Below are positions 43,090 through 52,953 of a DNA stretch of 64,000 nt, piece by piece. Both the position numbers and the translations under genes were made by a program. Below the pieces are notes generated by a model. It did no database searches. It was not told where the DNA came from and worked only from the letters and a program-made list of their open reading frames with translations. Within the stretch, counting starts at the first letter, position 1. The number at the start of each line of letters is the position of its first letter. Origin of the DNA: Scleroderma bovista (Eukaryota > Basidiomycota > Agaricomycetes > Boletales > Sclerodermataceae); contig JAYMGJ010000008.1 in assembly GCA_037178675.1 (NCBI GenBank), positions 146,068 through 210,067 on the forward strand. The letters are read 5' to 3'.

Positions 43090-44120
43090 GAAATCGTGCT
43101 GTGGAGTGATTTGTGCATGTGGCTGATCCAGACAACTATTCTTAAAGATGGATTCATTACCATGGCCTTTGAATCAAAGGAGGGAAAACAATTTACTCTC
43201 ACCATGCACACACTCCTGAGCAGACAAAGTAAGTGGTGGATTTTGCTGGGTGTCCAAAAGCCTTTGTCCATTTTCGATTGTCGAAGACAGGAGATTTCAG
43301 TCTTTAATGAAGACAGGTGGCCCTTCATACCAAATACCTTCCCTTCATGATGGACTGAGTTATTCCATGTCTATCTTATCTTCACACACACTCAAACCTG
43401 TGTGACTAAGATGTTACGAGTTAGTTTAGATACAAACCAATATGAGTTTGACTAATTATTTACCAGGAATATGATAGTGGGCTGAATTTCACTACTGATG
43501 CTTGGATGACAGCAAACCATCATGCACCCATTGCATCCTGTGTCCATCTGGAGCACAATGGCACAACACTGATGATGCCATCAGACATTATTCAAGTACC
43601 TATATTAGTGGGTGACTAACCTGATGTACCTTGTGAGCGCTGACATGATATCAGTCCCACACTGGAAACAGTGTTTGCAAGTATTCTGGAAGGTCTTGGA
43701 TTAGCAGAAAAGGTTTTACTCGATTCAAACTTATCTGCTAATTGGATACTTGAGAGTACTCCTAGATATTTGGTGTGATGTGTGACAATGCAATGAATAA
43801 CAATGTCATGATCCAAGAGCTCTGTACACTCGAAAATAAGTTTGCTGACTCTCCAAGCCATACATGCTGTTTGTTCATATTGTGGGCCTCATTGCCAAGT
43901 CACTGATCTGCAAATTCAATGGAAAGAATGCAACCATCAAAGAAGAAACTGAACTGGCTAGATTGACAAAAGAGTTGTCTTAGGAAGAAAGCATGGTTCA
44001 GATCGAGGATGATGGTGATGATGAAGCTATGCAGGAGATCGACAACAATGAGAGATGAATGGAATAGAATGGATGATCTGACAGAGGTAGCAAGCATCGA
44101 GGTTGAAACGTTGATCCATG
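43090..44120 (+). pseudogene. hAT-like transposase relic in R1 copy 1
   Basis: The plus strand reads GLNFTTDAWMTANHHAPIAS and CVHLEHNGTT (43476-43570), the conserved hAT core pattern of basidiomycetes. ETVFASILEGLGLAEKVLL (43660) follows, then a block LFVHIVGLIAKSLICKFNGK (about 43870) and the acidic EDDGDDEAMQEI near 44000. Stops and frameshifts break it, for example at 43618, 43778 and 43983. This is unlike the multi-exon hAT at 2692-6182. Confidence 0.65.
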
Positions 44121-44449
44121 GCCTACAAGATCAGAACCATTGATCAATTGTTGCATGGTGGTCAGTTTGATATCACAAGATGTTTCAACATAATGAAATT
44201 ATACCCTTTACTTGCTGGAATATGCGGCCTCTCGACATACATTGGTTTATCCGCACCCAAATACGTCAAGCCTACTTGCCCAGTGACAAATGCTTTATAT
44301 ACCTGAAAGCATTCCATCTTCTGTTCCCTATCAAATGGTGAGAGACGTGTTGATACAACACTTGGCTTGAATGGTTGGAAAGTATTCAAGATGTCGACCT
44401 GTGCATTTAATCTATATGACATACATCCACTTGATGTTGAGTAGTCACT

Positions 44450-45227
44450 GTAATAATTTTATGGTTGTGTTCTGCATGTACCAGCCTTGGTATGATTGTA
44501 CCAATGAGGTATAGTGTTGCAAGCAAGTGCGAAGAAATGGGAGGATGGTGTATAATTATTCGGGGTTTGACTATAGGGGAAGGACTCTGTAATAATTGAT
44601 GGACATATTCTGAAGCTTGTAAACACTTTTGATAGCCCTTGTACTATTTTAACAACAAGGTATAATATATCGAAAAAGTGCAAACAAGTGGGAAGATGGT
44701 GTACAAGTGTTGGGTGGTTGGCTATGTGGGTAGACCTCTGTAATAATTCAATGGTTGCGTTCTGCAGCTTATAAATACTTTTAATACCATTCTTACTATT
44801 GTAACGGCTATTTAGGATGTTGCGAACAAGTGCGAACAAATGGGAAGATGGCATACAAGTGTTGGGGGTGACGATAGGGGCAGATCTCTGTAATATTTCG
44901 ATGAGCACGTTCTCAGCTTGTACACACCTGTACCAGTACTTGTACCATGGTCGGGAATATGTGGAATGTTGCTAATGGGTGCGAACAAATGGAAAGGTGG
45001 TGCACAAGTGTTAGTGGTTGACCATACAGGTTGACTTCTGTGATAATTTAATGGTGGTGTTCCACAGCTTGTAAACACTTGTTGCAGCATTTGTACTATT
45101 GTTAGAACTAGGTAAAATGTTTCAAACAAGTGCGAACAAATGAGAAGGTGGAGGACAAGCATTAGACGGTTGCCTATAGTGACAGACCTCTTGAATGATT
45201 GACGTGCATGTTCCACAGTTTGTAAAC
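44450..45227 (+). repeat. Satellite of about 150 bp, five units (R1 copy 1)
   Basis: Units contain CAAGTGCGAACAAATGGGAAGATGGTGTACAAGTGTT-like sequence and TCTGTAATAATT...GCAGCTTGTAAACACTT. The CAAGTGCGAA anchor recurs about every 150 bp (44524, 44677, 44826, 44977, 45128). The same array in R1 copy 2 runs on to eleven units. Confidence 0.88.
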
Positions 45228-46189
45228 TTAGGTTAGGTTAGTTAGGTTTACTTAGGGTTGAGCAAAATCGCGAAGCGATTTTGCGATTAGCCAGCTTACT
45301 GACTGAGAGACGAAGGCGAAAGGGAAGGTGGTTCCTGTGCGGGGACAGAAGACCGGTGACCTTTCGGCGTTGTTGCCTCGTCAGCCCTTTCGTTATCTCT
45401 TATATACATGATCCGACGCTGAGTCGGAAACTCAAACGACGGGGTTGAAACGAACACGTTTCGCATAGCCCACCCTAATCGCCCAATCGCTACCAAGCTG
45501 GCAAGCGTCTCCGATGCCAAGAACTCCGTCGGAGGAGGCAGAGCGGCACTACACACAGCCGTCACGGGTCAGGGATAGGTAAACTACTTACCCGGTCCAA
45601 TCTGATTGGATCCCATAGTATCGGGAATTTAATCACCGTGTGACATCGTAACCCCTTGGGGGTACGTCAACGCTAGAGGCGTTACCTCGTTGCGGTGCTT
45701 CCATTGCATCAAAACGTTTTTGTTTTGAGCCCTATCCCGGGGTCTTGGCTCCGCTTGCAGAGCGGACGTGCCTAGGGCATGAGGCCGGAGGCCTCATGTC
45801 CACCGGACCGGACCGGAGTCCGACCGGAGTTCCGCACCAAGATAACAATGTTACTCCGTCGGAGCGGAGAGAAGTGATCACATAGCCGGGGGAATGGTAA
45901 CGAATCGGAGTTACCGGCGGGATCGGACCTTGGGCCTGCTCCGCACTATTCCCAACTCGCTAAAGAGCTTCTGCCCGGGCCCCATGTGCCTTACGGGGAA
46001 AGTTCGGAGAAACTTCGGAGGGATTTGTCCGACCGGAGTCGGACCGAGCCTAGGCTCGCAGACAGCTTGTGCCTGGTCACGTGACCGGTCCGCATTGAAC
46101 CGATAGCCGGTGATCACATGACGGCCGGGACTACCCAGCCTCCCTTCTAGGAATTTTAAAACTCCGCCGGTTCCTAGCCTACACCACCG
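45228..46189 (-). mobile_element. Solo PLE terminal unit U1 with telomere-like leader
   Basis: Starts with TTAGGTTAGGTTAGTTAGG (45228 on), then a perfect hairpin GCAAAATCGC/GCGATTTTGC (45262-45284), the hammerhead at 45317-45392 and about 800 bp shared in outline with U2 and with the flanks of the full PLE copies (GTGATCACATGAC, AAACTCCGCCGGTT near its right end). No protein is encoded. It is a long-terminal-repeat-like PLE unit without the ORF, oriented with its transcript on the minus strand. Confidence 0.7.
45317..45392 (-). ncRNA. Hammerhead ribozyme, type I-like (HHR-1)
   Basis: Self-cleaving RNA on the minus strand. Stem I is CGAAAGGG (45392-45385) with CCCTTTCG (45324-45317), eight perfect pairs. 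The core CUGACGA is followed by stem II GGC-AACAAC-GCC and then GAAA. Stem III opens with AGGU/ACCU and has an inner helix UUCUGU/ACAGGAA. The cleavage triplet is CUU, cutting between 45325 and 45324. All core bases of the hammerhead are present. PLEs are known to carry such ribozymes. Confidence 0.88.
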
Positions 46190-47065
46190 GTTAGGTATGG
46201 TTAGGTTCGGTTAGGTTCGGTGTTAGGGTTAGGGGGGAGCAAAAATCGCGAAGCGATTTTTGCGATAAATCCAGCTTGCGGAGCTAGAGAGACGAGTGCG
46301 AGAGGGAAGGTGGTTCCTGTGCGGGGACAGAAGACCGGGGTGCCTTTCGACTTATTGTCTCATCAGCCCTTCTCGTTATCTCTTTTATCCGTAGACCGTT
46401 GCTGAGTCGGAATCTCAAACAGCGGGGTTGGTACGGCAAAGTTACCACATGATTCCCTAATCAACCAATCGCTACTAAGCTGGCAAGCGTCTCCGATGCC
46501 GAGAACCACGTTGTGGGGGGCAGAGCGGCACTACACACAGCCTTCGCGATAGGAAGACGGTTACTCACTTAACCGATTGGACTAGACCCTTGAGGCCTTA
46601 CTGCCGGTGTTAATTACCGTGCAACACGTTCCCCTCTTGGGGGGACAACGATACACGAGGCGTTACCTCGAGGTGATCGCTTCCATCGCATTGGATCCTT
46701 AAGATCCGAGCCCTATCCCGGGGCCTTGGCGCCGCTTGCAGAGCAGCCATGCCTAGGGCATGAGGCGGAGCCTCATGTCCACCGAAGCGGATCGAAGTCC
46801 GATCGGGATTCCGCACCAAGGGAACGATGTTTCTCCGCCGGAGCGGAGTGAAGGCGGTTGCATAGCCGGGGCAACGGTAGCGAATCGGAGCTACCGGCGG
46901 GATCGGACCTAGGGCCAGTTCCGCACTATTGCCAACTCGTTAAAGAACTTCTGCCCGGGCCCCTTGTGCCATACGGGGAAAGTTCGGAGAAACTTCAAAA
47001 GGATTTATCCGACCGGGGTCGGACCGAGCCTAGACTCGCAGACAGCTCGTGCCTGATCACGTGAC
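46190..47065 (-). mobile_element. Solo PLE terminal unit U2 with telomere-like leader
   Basis: Preceded on the plus strand by GGTTAGGTATGGTTAGGTTC and GTGTTAGGGTTAGGGGGG (46190-46236). The hairpin GCAAAAATCGC/GCGATTTTTGC spans 46239-46263, the hammerhead 46299-46375, and then about 690 bp of unit sequence follow, cut at GATCACGTGAC just before the next TTAGGTTAGG. It lacks the last part present in U1, so it is 5'-truncated relative to its transcript. Confidence 0.7.
46299..46375 (-). ncRNA. Hammerhead ribozyme, type I-like (HHR-2)
   Basis: Minus strand: stem I CGAGAAGGG (46375-46367) pairs with CCCUCUCG (46306-46299) with one bulged A. Core CUGAUGA, stem II GAC-AAUAA-GUC, GAAA, stem III AGG/CCU plus the inner UUCUGU/ACAGGAA helix, cleavage triplet CUU. 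Compared with HHR-1, stem II changes from GGC/GCC to GAC/GUC and stem I changes on both strands. Confidence 0.87.
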
Positions 47066-47987
47066 TTAGGTTAGGTTACTTAGGGTTAGGGGGGAAGTAC
47101 ACCACACAGGGTAGTGCCAACGGGTAGCCAGTGTTAATGGGCGATGAGAAAAGACGAGGGAGGAAGGGCGCTCTAGTGTAAACACCGAAGCGTGGCTCTT
47201 TCGACTTGAAGTCTCATCAGCCTCTTTTCGTCTCTTTATATATTGCATGGACAGGGATTTAGAGCGGAGTCCGAATCGCAAGCGTTGATAAGAGTGACTT
47301 ATCCCATTGGTTTACCGTTGGTTCGGTGCTACTAGACTGGCAAGCGTCTCCGATGCGAGAACCACGTAGTGGGGGCAGAGCGGCACTACACTCAGCCGAT
47401 CGCGACCCGATCGTCAGGTGAACCAACTTCCCGGTGATGTACTCCCATTATGTACAGGATGAACAATAAACCGTTTAGCTTACCATTGTCTTGGACAATG
47501 CAAGATCCAAATTAGGCGTTACCTAATAGGAAATGCTTCTGGAGCTTCTGATCCTTTAGATCCGATGCTTATCCAGCCAATCGGATGCCGCTTGCAGAGC
47601 GGCCATTGTTCCGAAGAACGTCCGATATAACTCCATTTGTAGACTCTATTGTTCTACGGAAGCGGATAACTAAATAGCCGGGGGGCGGTGACGGTAACGG
47701 TCGTCACGGCGCAATCGGACATCGGCCCTGTTGCGCACTAGCCCCACTTCGTTAAAGAACTTCTATCCGGGCGCCATGTGCCTGTCGGAAAAAAGTCGGA
47801 GATCGATCGGAGTAATTTATCCGACCGGAGTCGGACCGGGCCTAGACCCGCAGACAGCTCGTGCCTGATCACGTGACCGGACCGCATTGAACCGATAGCC
47901 GGTGATCACGTGACACCCGGGACTACCCAGGTTTACTCTCTCACGATTTTAAACTCCGCCGGTTCCCGCCACACCCTGCCACCGGTT
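47066..47987 (-). mobile_element. Solo PLE terminal unit U3
   Basis: TTAGGTTAGGTTACTTAGGGTTAGGGGGG (47066-47093, read in two parts) leads into GAAGTACACCACACAGGG, the hammerhead at 47153-47232 and a unit that ends CGCCGGTTCCCGCC near 47975. It corresponds to 51889-52784 almost base for base. Unlike the unit before ORF A it has no ORF on its transcript-3' side. Confidence 0.75.
47153..47232 (-). ncRNA. Hammerhead ribozyme (HHR-3)
   Basis: Minus strand: stem I has GACG..AGG (47232-47221) with CCU..CGUC (47163-47153) around an internal loop. Core CUGAUGA, stem II GACUU-C-AAGUC, GAAA, a long stem III, and cleavage triplet CUU. One extra base in the internal loop of stem I distinguishes it from HHR-4 to HHR-6. 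Confidence 0.8.
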
Positions 47988-48080
47988 AGGTTTGCAGTTA
48001 GGGTTAGTGGTTAGGGTTCGGGTTAGGGTTTGTCCCTGGTTAGGGTTTGGTTAAGTTAGGTTTACGGTTAGGGTTGGGTT
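47988..48080 (+). repeat. Degenerate TTAGGG telomere-like tract
   Basis: GGTTAGGTTTGCAGTTAGGG, GTGGTTAGGGTTCGGGTTAG and similar words fill about 95 bp between the unit U3 and the 3' end of PLE copy A. The G-rich strand is the plus strand and points to the antisense of the PLE 3' end, as expected if a telomeric 3' end primed reverse transcription. Confidence 0.85.
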
Positions 48081-48154
48081 AGCTATTTTCCTTGAAGAAA
48101 AGCGCCGAGGTTTCATTTCTGATGCCTCTGTAGCCCTACACCGCATTGACCAGT

Positions 48155-51100
48155 TCATAACTCCATGTCTGTTACGTCAATGTCAACCACTTGGTTCCAA
48201 TAGTCAGGACTTTCATCCCGGCTACTGTCTAGCTCGCTCAGAATAGAACGCTTCCAAGCAGAGGTTACGTCAAACAGGTTGCGAGTGCGTTTCCTGCTGA
48301 CTAACCAGCGACGATCACACAGACCGGCACGGTTAACGTCGAAGATGGTTTCCTCGACAGATTTCCCGGTGTCTCCGTCGTTCAGCCTACCATAGTGAGT
48401 AACAAGCCAGTCACAAGGCCGCTCAGATGGCACCACATTCCGCCACTTCGCGCTGGGTTTAACTTGGCCGAGACTAGCAACATCCCCCGAAGAGGACGGC
48501 CCATCAGCGGTACCCGCGGAACCCGAAGGCCCTTGGGCTCCCTGCAGTTCACCCCGAAGGGGAGCAGGAACCCGTTGCTTAGCAACGGAAACAGGATACT
48601 CATCTATGATGAACGTCCGAGCTTCCGACGAGAACCCGATAGACCTCCCTAAGGGAACTCCCGGACGGAACTCATGTCGGGACCTTTCTGCGGCATCTTC
48701 CGTGCGCCACATATGGTCATAGATGGAGTAGAGATACTCCTTCCATCGATTGGTGATAACTCTGCCGAGCTCATTGACGTTGAAATCATACCATGCTGGG
48801 TTAAACTCGGACTTTAAGACAAGAACGGGTCGTGCGGGTTTCGGCTCGGAGAGTCGTTTGTCCCACCGTTCTGCCAGGTTGTCTTTAGTCCAAGTGTAGA
48901 CCAACTTCTCTGGGTAGCCACGTGCCATATACAGCCCTTGCAGGCTTTTTATGGCGGAGACGTACTCCTCGGGGGAGGATGAAAGCGTGGCGAGACGCGA
49001 CATTTCACCGATGTAAGTGCCTTTCTTTACATCTTTGGGATGGTGAGATATCCATGGTATTCTTTCCATGTGGTTAAGTTTCTTCTGATATGGCTTATGT
49101 CCGATCTGACCGGTTACCGGATCGATGTAAATAAGCATGTCCAGGAACGGAACGAAGCGCTCCGAAACTTCCCACAATAGCCGAACTCGTTCTTCGCCAG
49201 GGTCGTCATACCGAAGTATGGATGCGACCTTGAGTGCGTTCTCAGCACTAGTAGCGTACACTATTCCAAAGACGTCGTCGATATATCTACCGACGAATGC
49301 AAACCCGAGATCTGCGAGCGCTCTCTCAGAGTGGAACAGATGTTCCTCGAAGTATGCACCCCATAAATTAGCTATGTCAGGCGACGGGGCCTGGCCCATA
49401 GCTAGTCCTTGGGTTTGGAGCCAGAAGCGTCCTTGGAATTCGACTATATTTTTGGCATTGGCTAATCTAAGACACCGTTCGAATAGTTCTATTTCTTCGA
49501 CGGGTAGGGTATTCTTATAGTAACCACGGAATAGCGTCATAACTATATCCATGGCTTCTTCCAGTGGTATGCTGGGGTAGAAAGCGACGACGTCGCCGCT
49601 TACTAACCAGGCTTTGAAGCCTGGCTTTGGATTAAGCCTTAATGATGCTAGTTTGGTTGCGAGGTGCTTAGTCCCGTGTAACACAAATTTGCACCGCTCA
49701 ACGAGCGGTTTTAGCATCTTAGAGACGTACTTGGCAGCAGGGGCTTGTGCGCTGGAATGACATGGAATTATGGGCCTGTGTTTAACAGGCTTCTTATGGA
49801 TTTTAGGGATCACATAGAACCGAGGAACACTCGGCAAACCATCTGCGCCAGGGGCCGGACATTTGTTAACCAAAAATTTAACAAACTGCTCGCTCGTGCC
49901 CGGTAAGTTGTCAAACTCCTCGGCAATGGCACGAACTTCTCGTACGGTCTCTCGCAACGTTGACTCACACTCTTCCTTAGTTACTTCTAAGTATTGTGTA
50001 GGGTCGTTGAGCAACGAATGCGCTCCTTCAATGAACCATTGCTTCGTGATTACAGCGGTACCGAGATTCTTATCGGTAATAGTAACTATTAGTCCTTTGG
50101 ACCGTAGTTCTTCCTCCAAGGCACACCAGTCAAGTAGACCTGAAGCGTAGTCAGGATGACTTGTGATGCGCGGTACAGACGATCGGACATATTCGTCCAC
50201 AAACTCTCGTCCGGCATCAATGCCTTGTTCAATGTAATGCTCCGCAAGCGGGGCCGCCTTCTTCCTAGGAAGATGGAGGTCGTAATCGGGATCATATCCG
50301 GAATCGTCTGATTCAGTCGCACCACTTAGAGCAGACTGATGCATAAAGTGTAAACGCCATCTCAAGCGTTGAACAAAATCACTATATGCTTTTGGAACTA
50401 GACTCCCTAAGGGAGTCCTATGGTACATGTACCGAAGTCCGACAGACAATGATGTAGATAAAATAAGGGGCAGCTCTACCCCAGGTCCAAGGTGCACGTT
50501 CGACCGGAATCTCATCGCCTCCACCATGGCTGGAGGCGCGGCGGCGAGGAGATATCGAACGGCTAGACCGAGTGGTAAGTCCAGTATTTCATCAGGGTAT
50601 GATAGTGGATTTTCATACCTAAGGCGCGAGGTTGAAACTACGCTCTCGCTTTGCCTTTGCCCTTGTCGGGCTTGGAGGACGGCCCAGGACCATCTCTGAT
50701 CCTCAGAGGCGTCGCGGTCTTCTGACCGGGCTTGCCTTGGGTTTTGCCACCGGTGGCCTTGGCTTTGGCCTTCTGTCCAGCGGACCCTCCGTTCTTTTTC
50801 GTCCCCGCTTTCGTTCCTGGGCCTTTTGACCCCCCTTGACCCTTGCCCTAGACAAGATGGGAGGTAGGCGTCAGTTTGACTAAGCAAAAGTGGGGTTGGA
50901 TCACTTACCGTGATGCCAAGTTGGCGGAGTCGCTGCCCCAGAGCTTTGGACACAAGGTCCTCAACCCTTTTCTCGGGTGTCGAGTCACCCATCTCGACAT
51001 CGGCGACATCCTTGAGCTTCTTCTTGGCGGCGTCGCGGGCGTTGGCAGCTTGCTCCTTGGCGGACTCTATGACGAGAATCCGGAGACCAAACTGGACAAG

Positions 51101-51774
51101 ATCCTCAAGGAGGTTCTTGACCCGCAACTCATAGGTGGGGTCAGTGACCCAACCGGTGATTTTCTCACCGCCGTTGACATCGGGCACGATCTGGGGGCGC
51201 TTATTCAGCGCCGCACCCTTAGCGGCCTGGTCGATGACGCCTTGCGCCAAGCAGGCAGCCACTGCTCTGGTTGACACGAGGCGTCGTAGAAGCTTGCCTC
51301 CTTGGATTTGTTGGCCCGAGCTAAGTCCAAGGCATCACCCTTGCACCGCTTGACCAACGCCTCCATTTCGGCGTCAGGGGGTGTGTCCAGCCCGCCCTTC
51401 TCCAAGAAGGTCCGGGAGAACTGGAACACTGGGGTGTGCAGCCCCTCAATGGCCGTAGGAAACGTACCATTGACTTTATGCTTCTCCAGCTTGGAGACAG
51501 CTGCCGAGGCCGTTGCACGGCGCTCAGCAAACTCCTTGAGGAGCTTAAAGTTGGGGCGGAGGGTCTCGCGGAAGTCGACCGGCACAAGTGCCAGGACCTC
51601 TGCTAACGACGTGGCCATCCCGAGGGATAGGCAGCGCGCCGTTGACTCAGCACCAGGGTTGGGGGGGCCAGAGGCCACCACCTCACTGATGCTCCCCTGC
51701 ACATACCCAGCTTGCGCTGGGGACATCGCACGAGGGCGGGAGGGACCGGACACTGGAGAGCGGGGATCAGTCAT
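48155..51774 (-). pseudogene. PLE reverse transcriptase, copy A (1-bp frameshift)
   Basis: Same protein as copy B (52954-56574) except for loss of one G at about 51239, which shifts frame after LPAWRKA. The N-terminal part therefore stops after 189 residues and the rest (48155 to about 51240) remains open. RT motifs are all kept: PKIHKKPVKHRPI, SGDVVAFYPSIP, GLAMGQAPSPDIANL, RYIDDVFGIV and FLDMLIYID. The start MTDPRSPVSG matches MADPRSPVSG of copy B. Differences from B are few and many are silent, so the frameshift is recent. The 61-nt intron-like segment at 50848-50908 is conserved. Confidence 0.85.
50848..50908 (-). other. Putative 61-nt intron in PLE copy A
   Basis: Minus strand GTAAGTGATCC at 50908 to CTTGTCTAG at 50848, with a CTGAC branch-like site. 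It is the counterpart of 55647-55707 in copy B with four substitutions, none in the splice signals. Confidence 0.55.
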
Positions 51775-51821
51775 GGTGAACTGCTGTTTATGACGTACGG
51801 TTGCTCTCGAACACTGATTTG

Positions 51822-52784
51822 GTTAGGGGGGAAGTACACCACACAGGGTAGTGCCAACGGGTAGCCAGGTTAATGCTAGGATTTGGTTAGGGGGGAAGTA
51901 CACCACACGGGGTAGTGCCAACGGGTAGCCAGGTTGCTAGGTGATGAGTAGAAGACGAGGGAGGAAGGGCGCTCTAGTGTAAACACCGAAGCGTGGCTCT
52001 TTCGACTTGAAGTCTCATCAGCCTCTTTCGTCTCTTTATATATTGCATGGACAGGGATTTAGAGCGGAGTCCGAATCGCAAGCGTTGATAAGAGTGACTT
52101 ATCCCATTGGTTACCGTTGGTTCGGTGCTACTAGACTGGCAAGCGTCTCCGATGCGAGAACCACGTAGTGGGGGCAGAGCGGCACTACACTCAGCCGATC
52201 GCGACCCGATCGTCAGGTGAACCAACTTCCCGGTGATGTACTCCCATTATGTACAGGATGAACAATAAACCGTTTAGCTTACCATTGTCTTGGACAATGC
52301 AAGATCCAAATTAGGCGTTACCTAATAGGAAATGCTTCTGGAGCTTCTGATCCTTTAGATCCGATGCTTATCCAGCCAATCGGGCGCCGCTTGCAGAGCG
52401 GCCATTGTTCCGAAGAACACCCGATGTAACTCCATTTGTAGATTCTATTGTTCTACGGAAGCGGATAACTAAATAGCCGGGGGGCGGTGACGGTAACGGT
52501 CGCCACGGCGCAATCGGACATTGGCCCTGTTGCGCACTAGCCCCACTTCGTTAAAGAACTTCTATCCGGGCGCCATGTGCCTGTCGGAAAAAAGTCGGAG
52601 ATCGATCGGAGTAATTTATCCGACCGGAGTCGGACCGGGCCTAGACCCGCAGACAGCTCGTGCCTGATCACGTGACCGGACCGCATTGAACCGATAGCCG
52701 GTGATCACGTGACACCCGGGACTACCCAGGTTTACTCTCTCACGATTTTAAACTCCGCCGGTTCCCGCCACACCCTGCCACCGG
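51822..52784 (-). mobile_element. PLE terminal unit upstream of ORF A
   Basis: Lies between the start of ORF A and the telomere-like tract behind ORF B. It holds HHR-4. Its ORF-proximal end is duplicated in tandem (51822-51888 and 51889-51950 both start TTGGTTAGGGGGGAAGTACA). It probably provides the promoter and 5' leader for copy A. The other end finishes CGCCACACCCTGCCACCGG. Confidence 0.75.
51954..52032 (-). ncRNA. Hammerhead ribozyme (HHR-4)
   Basis: Minus strand: stem I GACG..AGG (52032-52022) with CCU..CGUC (51964-51954), core CUGAUGA, stem II GACUU/AAGUC, GAAA and cleavage triplet CUU. It sits about 180 bp upstream of the ORF A start codon. Confidence 0.85.
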
Positions 52785-52882
52785 TTAGGTTTGTAGTTAG
52801 GGTTAGTGGTTAGGGTTCGGGTTAGGGTTTGTCCCTGGTTAGGGTTTGGTTAAGTTAGGTTTACGGTTAGGGTATGGTTAGC
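52785..52882 (+). repeat. Degenerate TTAGGG telomere-like tract
   Basis: Nearly the same as 47988-48080: TTAGG, TTAGGG and TTCGGG words for about 100 bp between a terminal unit and the 3' end of PLE copy B. Same strand and same junction (GGTTAGCTATTTTCC). Confidence 0.85.
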
Positions 52883-52953
52883 TATTTTCCTTGAAGAAAA
52901 GCGCCGAGGTTTCATTTCTGATGCCTCTGTAGCCCTATCCCGCATTGACCAGT

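Larger units (their letters stand above)
42310..45227 (+). repeat. R1 copy 1, cut by telomeric repeat
   Basis: 2,918 bp identical as far as I can see to 57144-60061 (constant offset of 14,834 with no indel, and all open stretches identical). It starts TATACAGCCTGTGG, contains a dead hAT-like transposase (about 43090-44120), then five units of the satellite of about 150 bp (44450-45227). It stops in the middle of a satellite unit at GTTTGTAAAC, where TTAGGTTAGGTTAG begins. Confidence 0.92.

Noticed and set aside
48382..51353. Open stretches of 70-160 codons on the plus strand opposite the PLE RT (and again at 53181-56593)
   Set aside because: They mirror the RT codon usage on the other strand, have no domain, and change with silent changes in RT.
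47988..52882. A present-day chromosome end at the TTAGGG tracts
   Set aside because: The tracts are degenerate, about 100 bp, and internal, with other sequence on both sides; they are interstitial.
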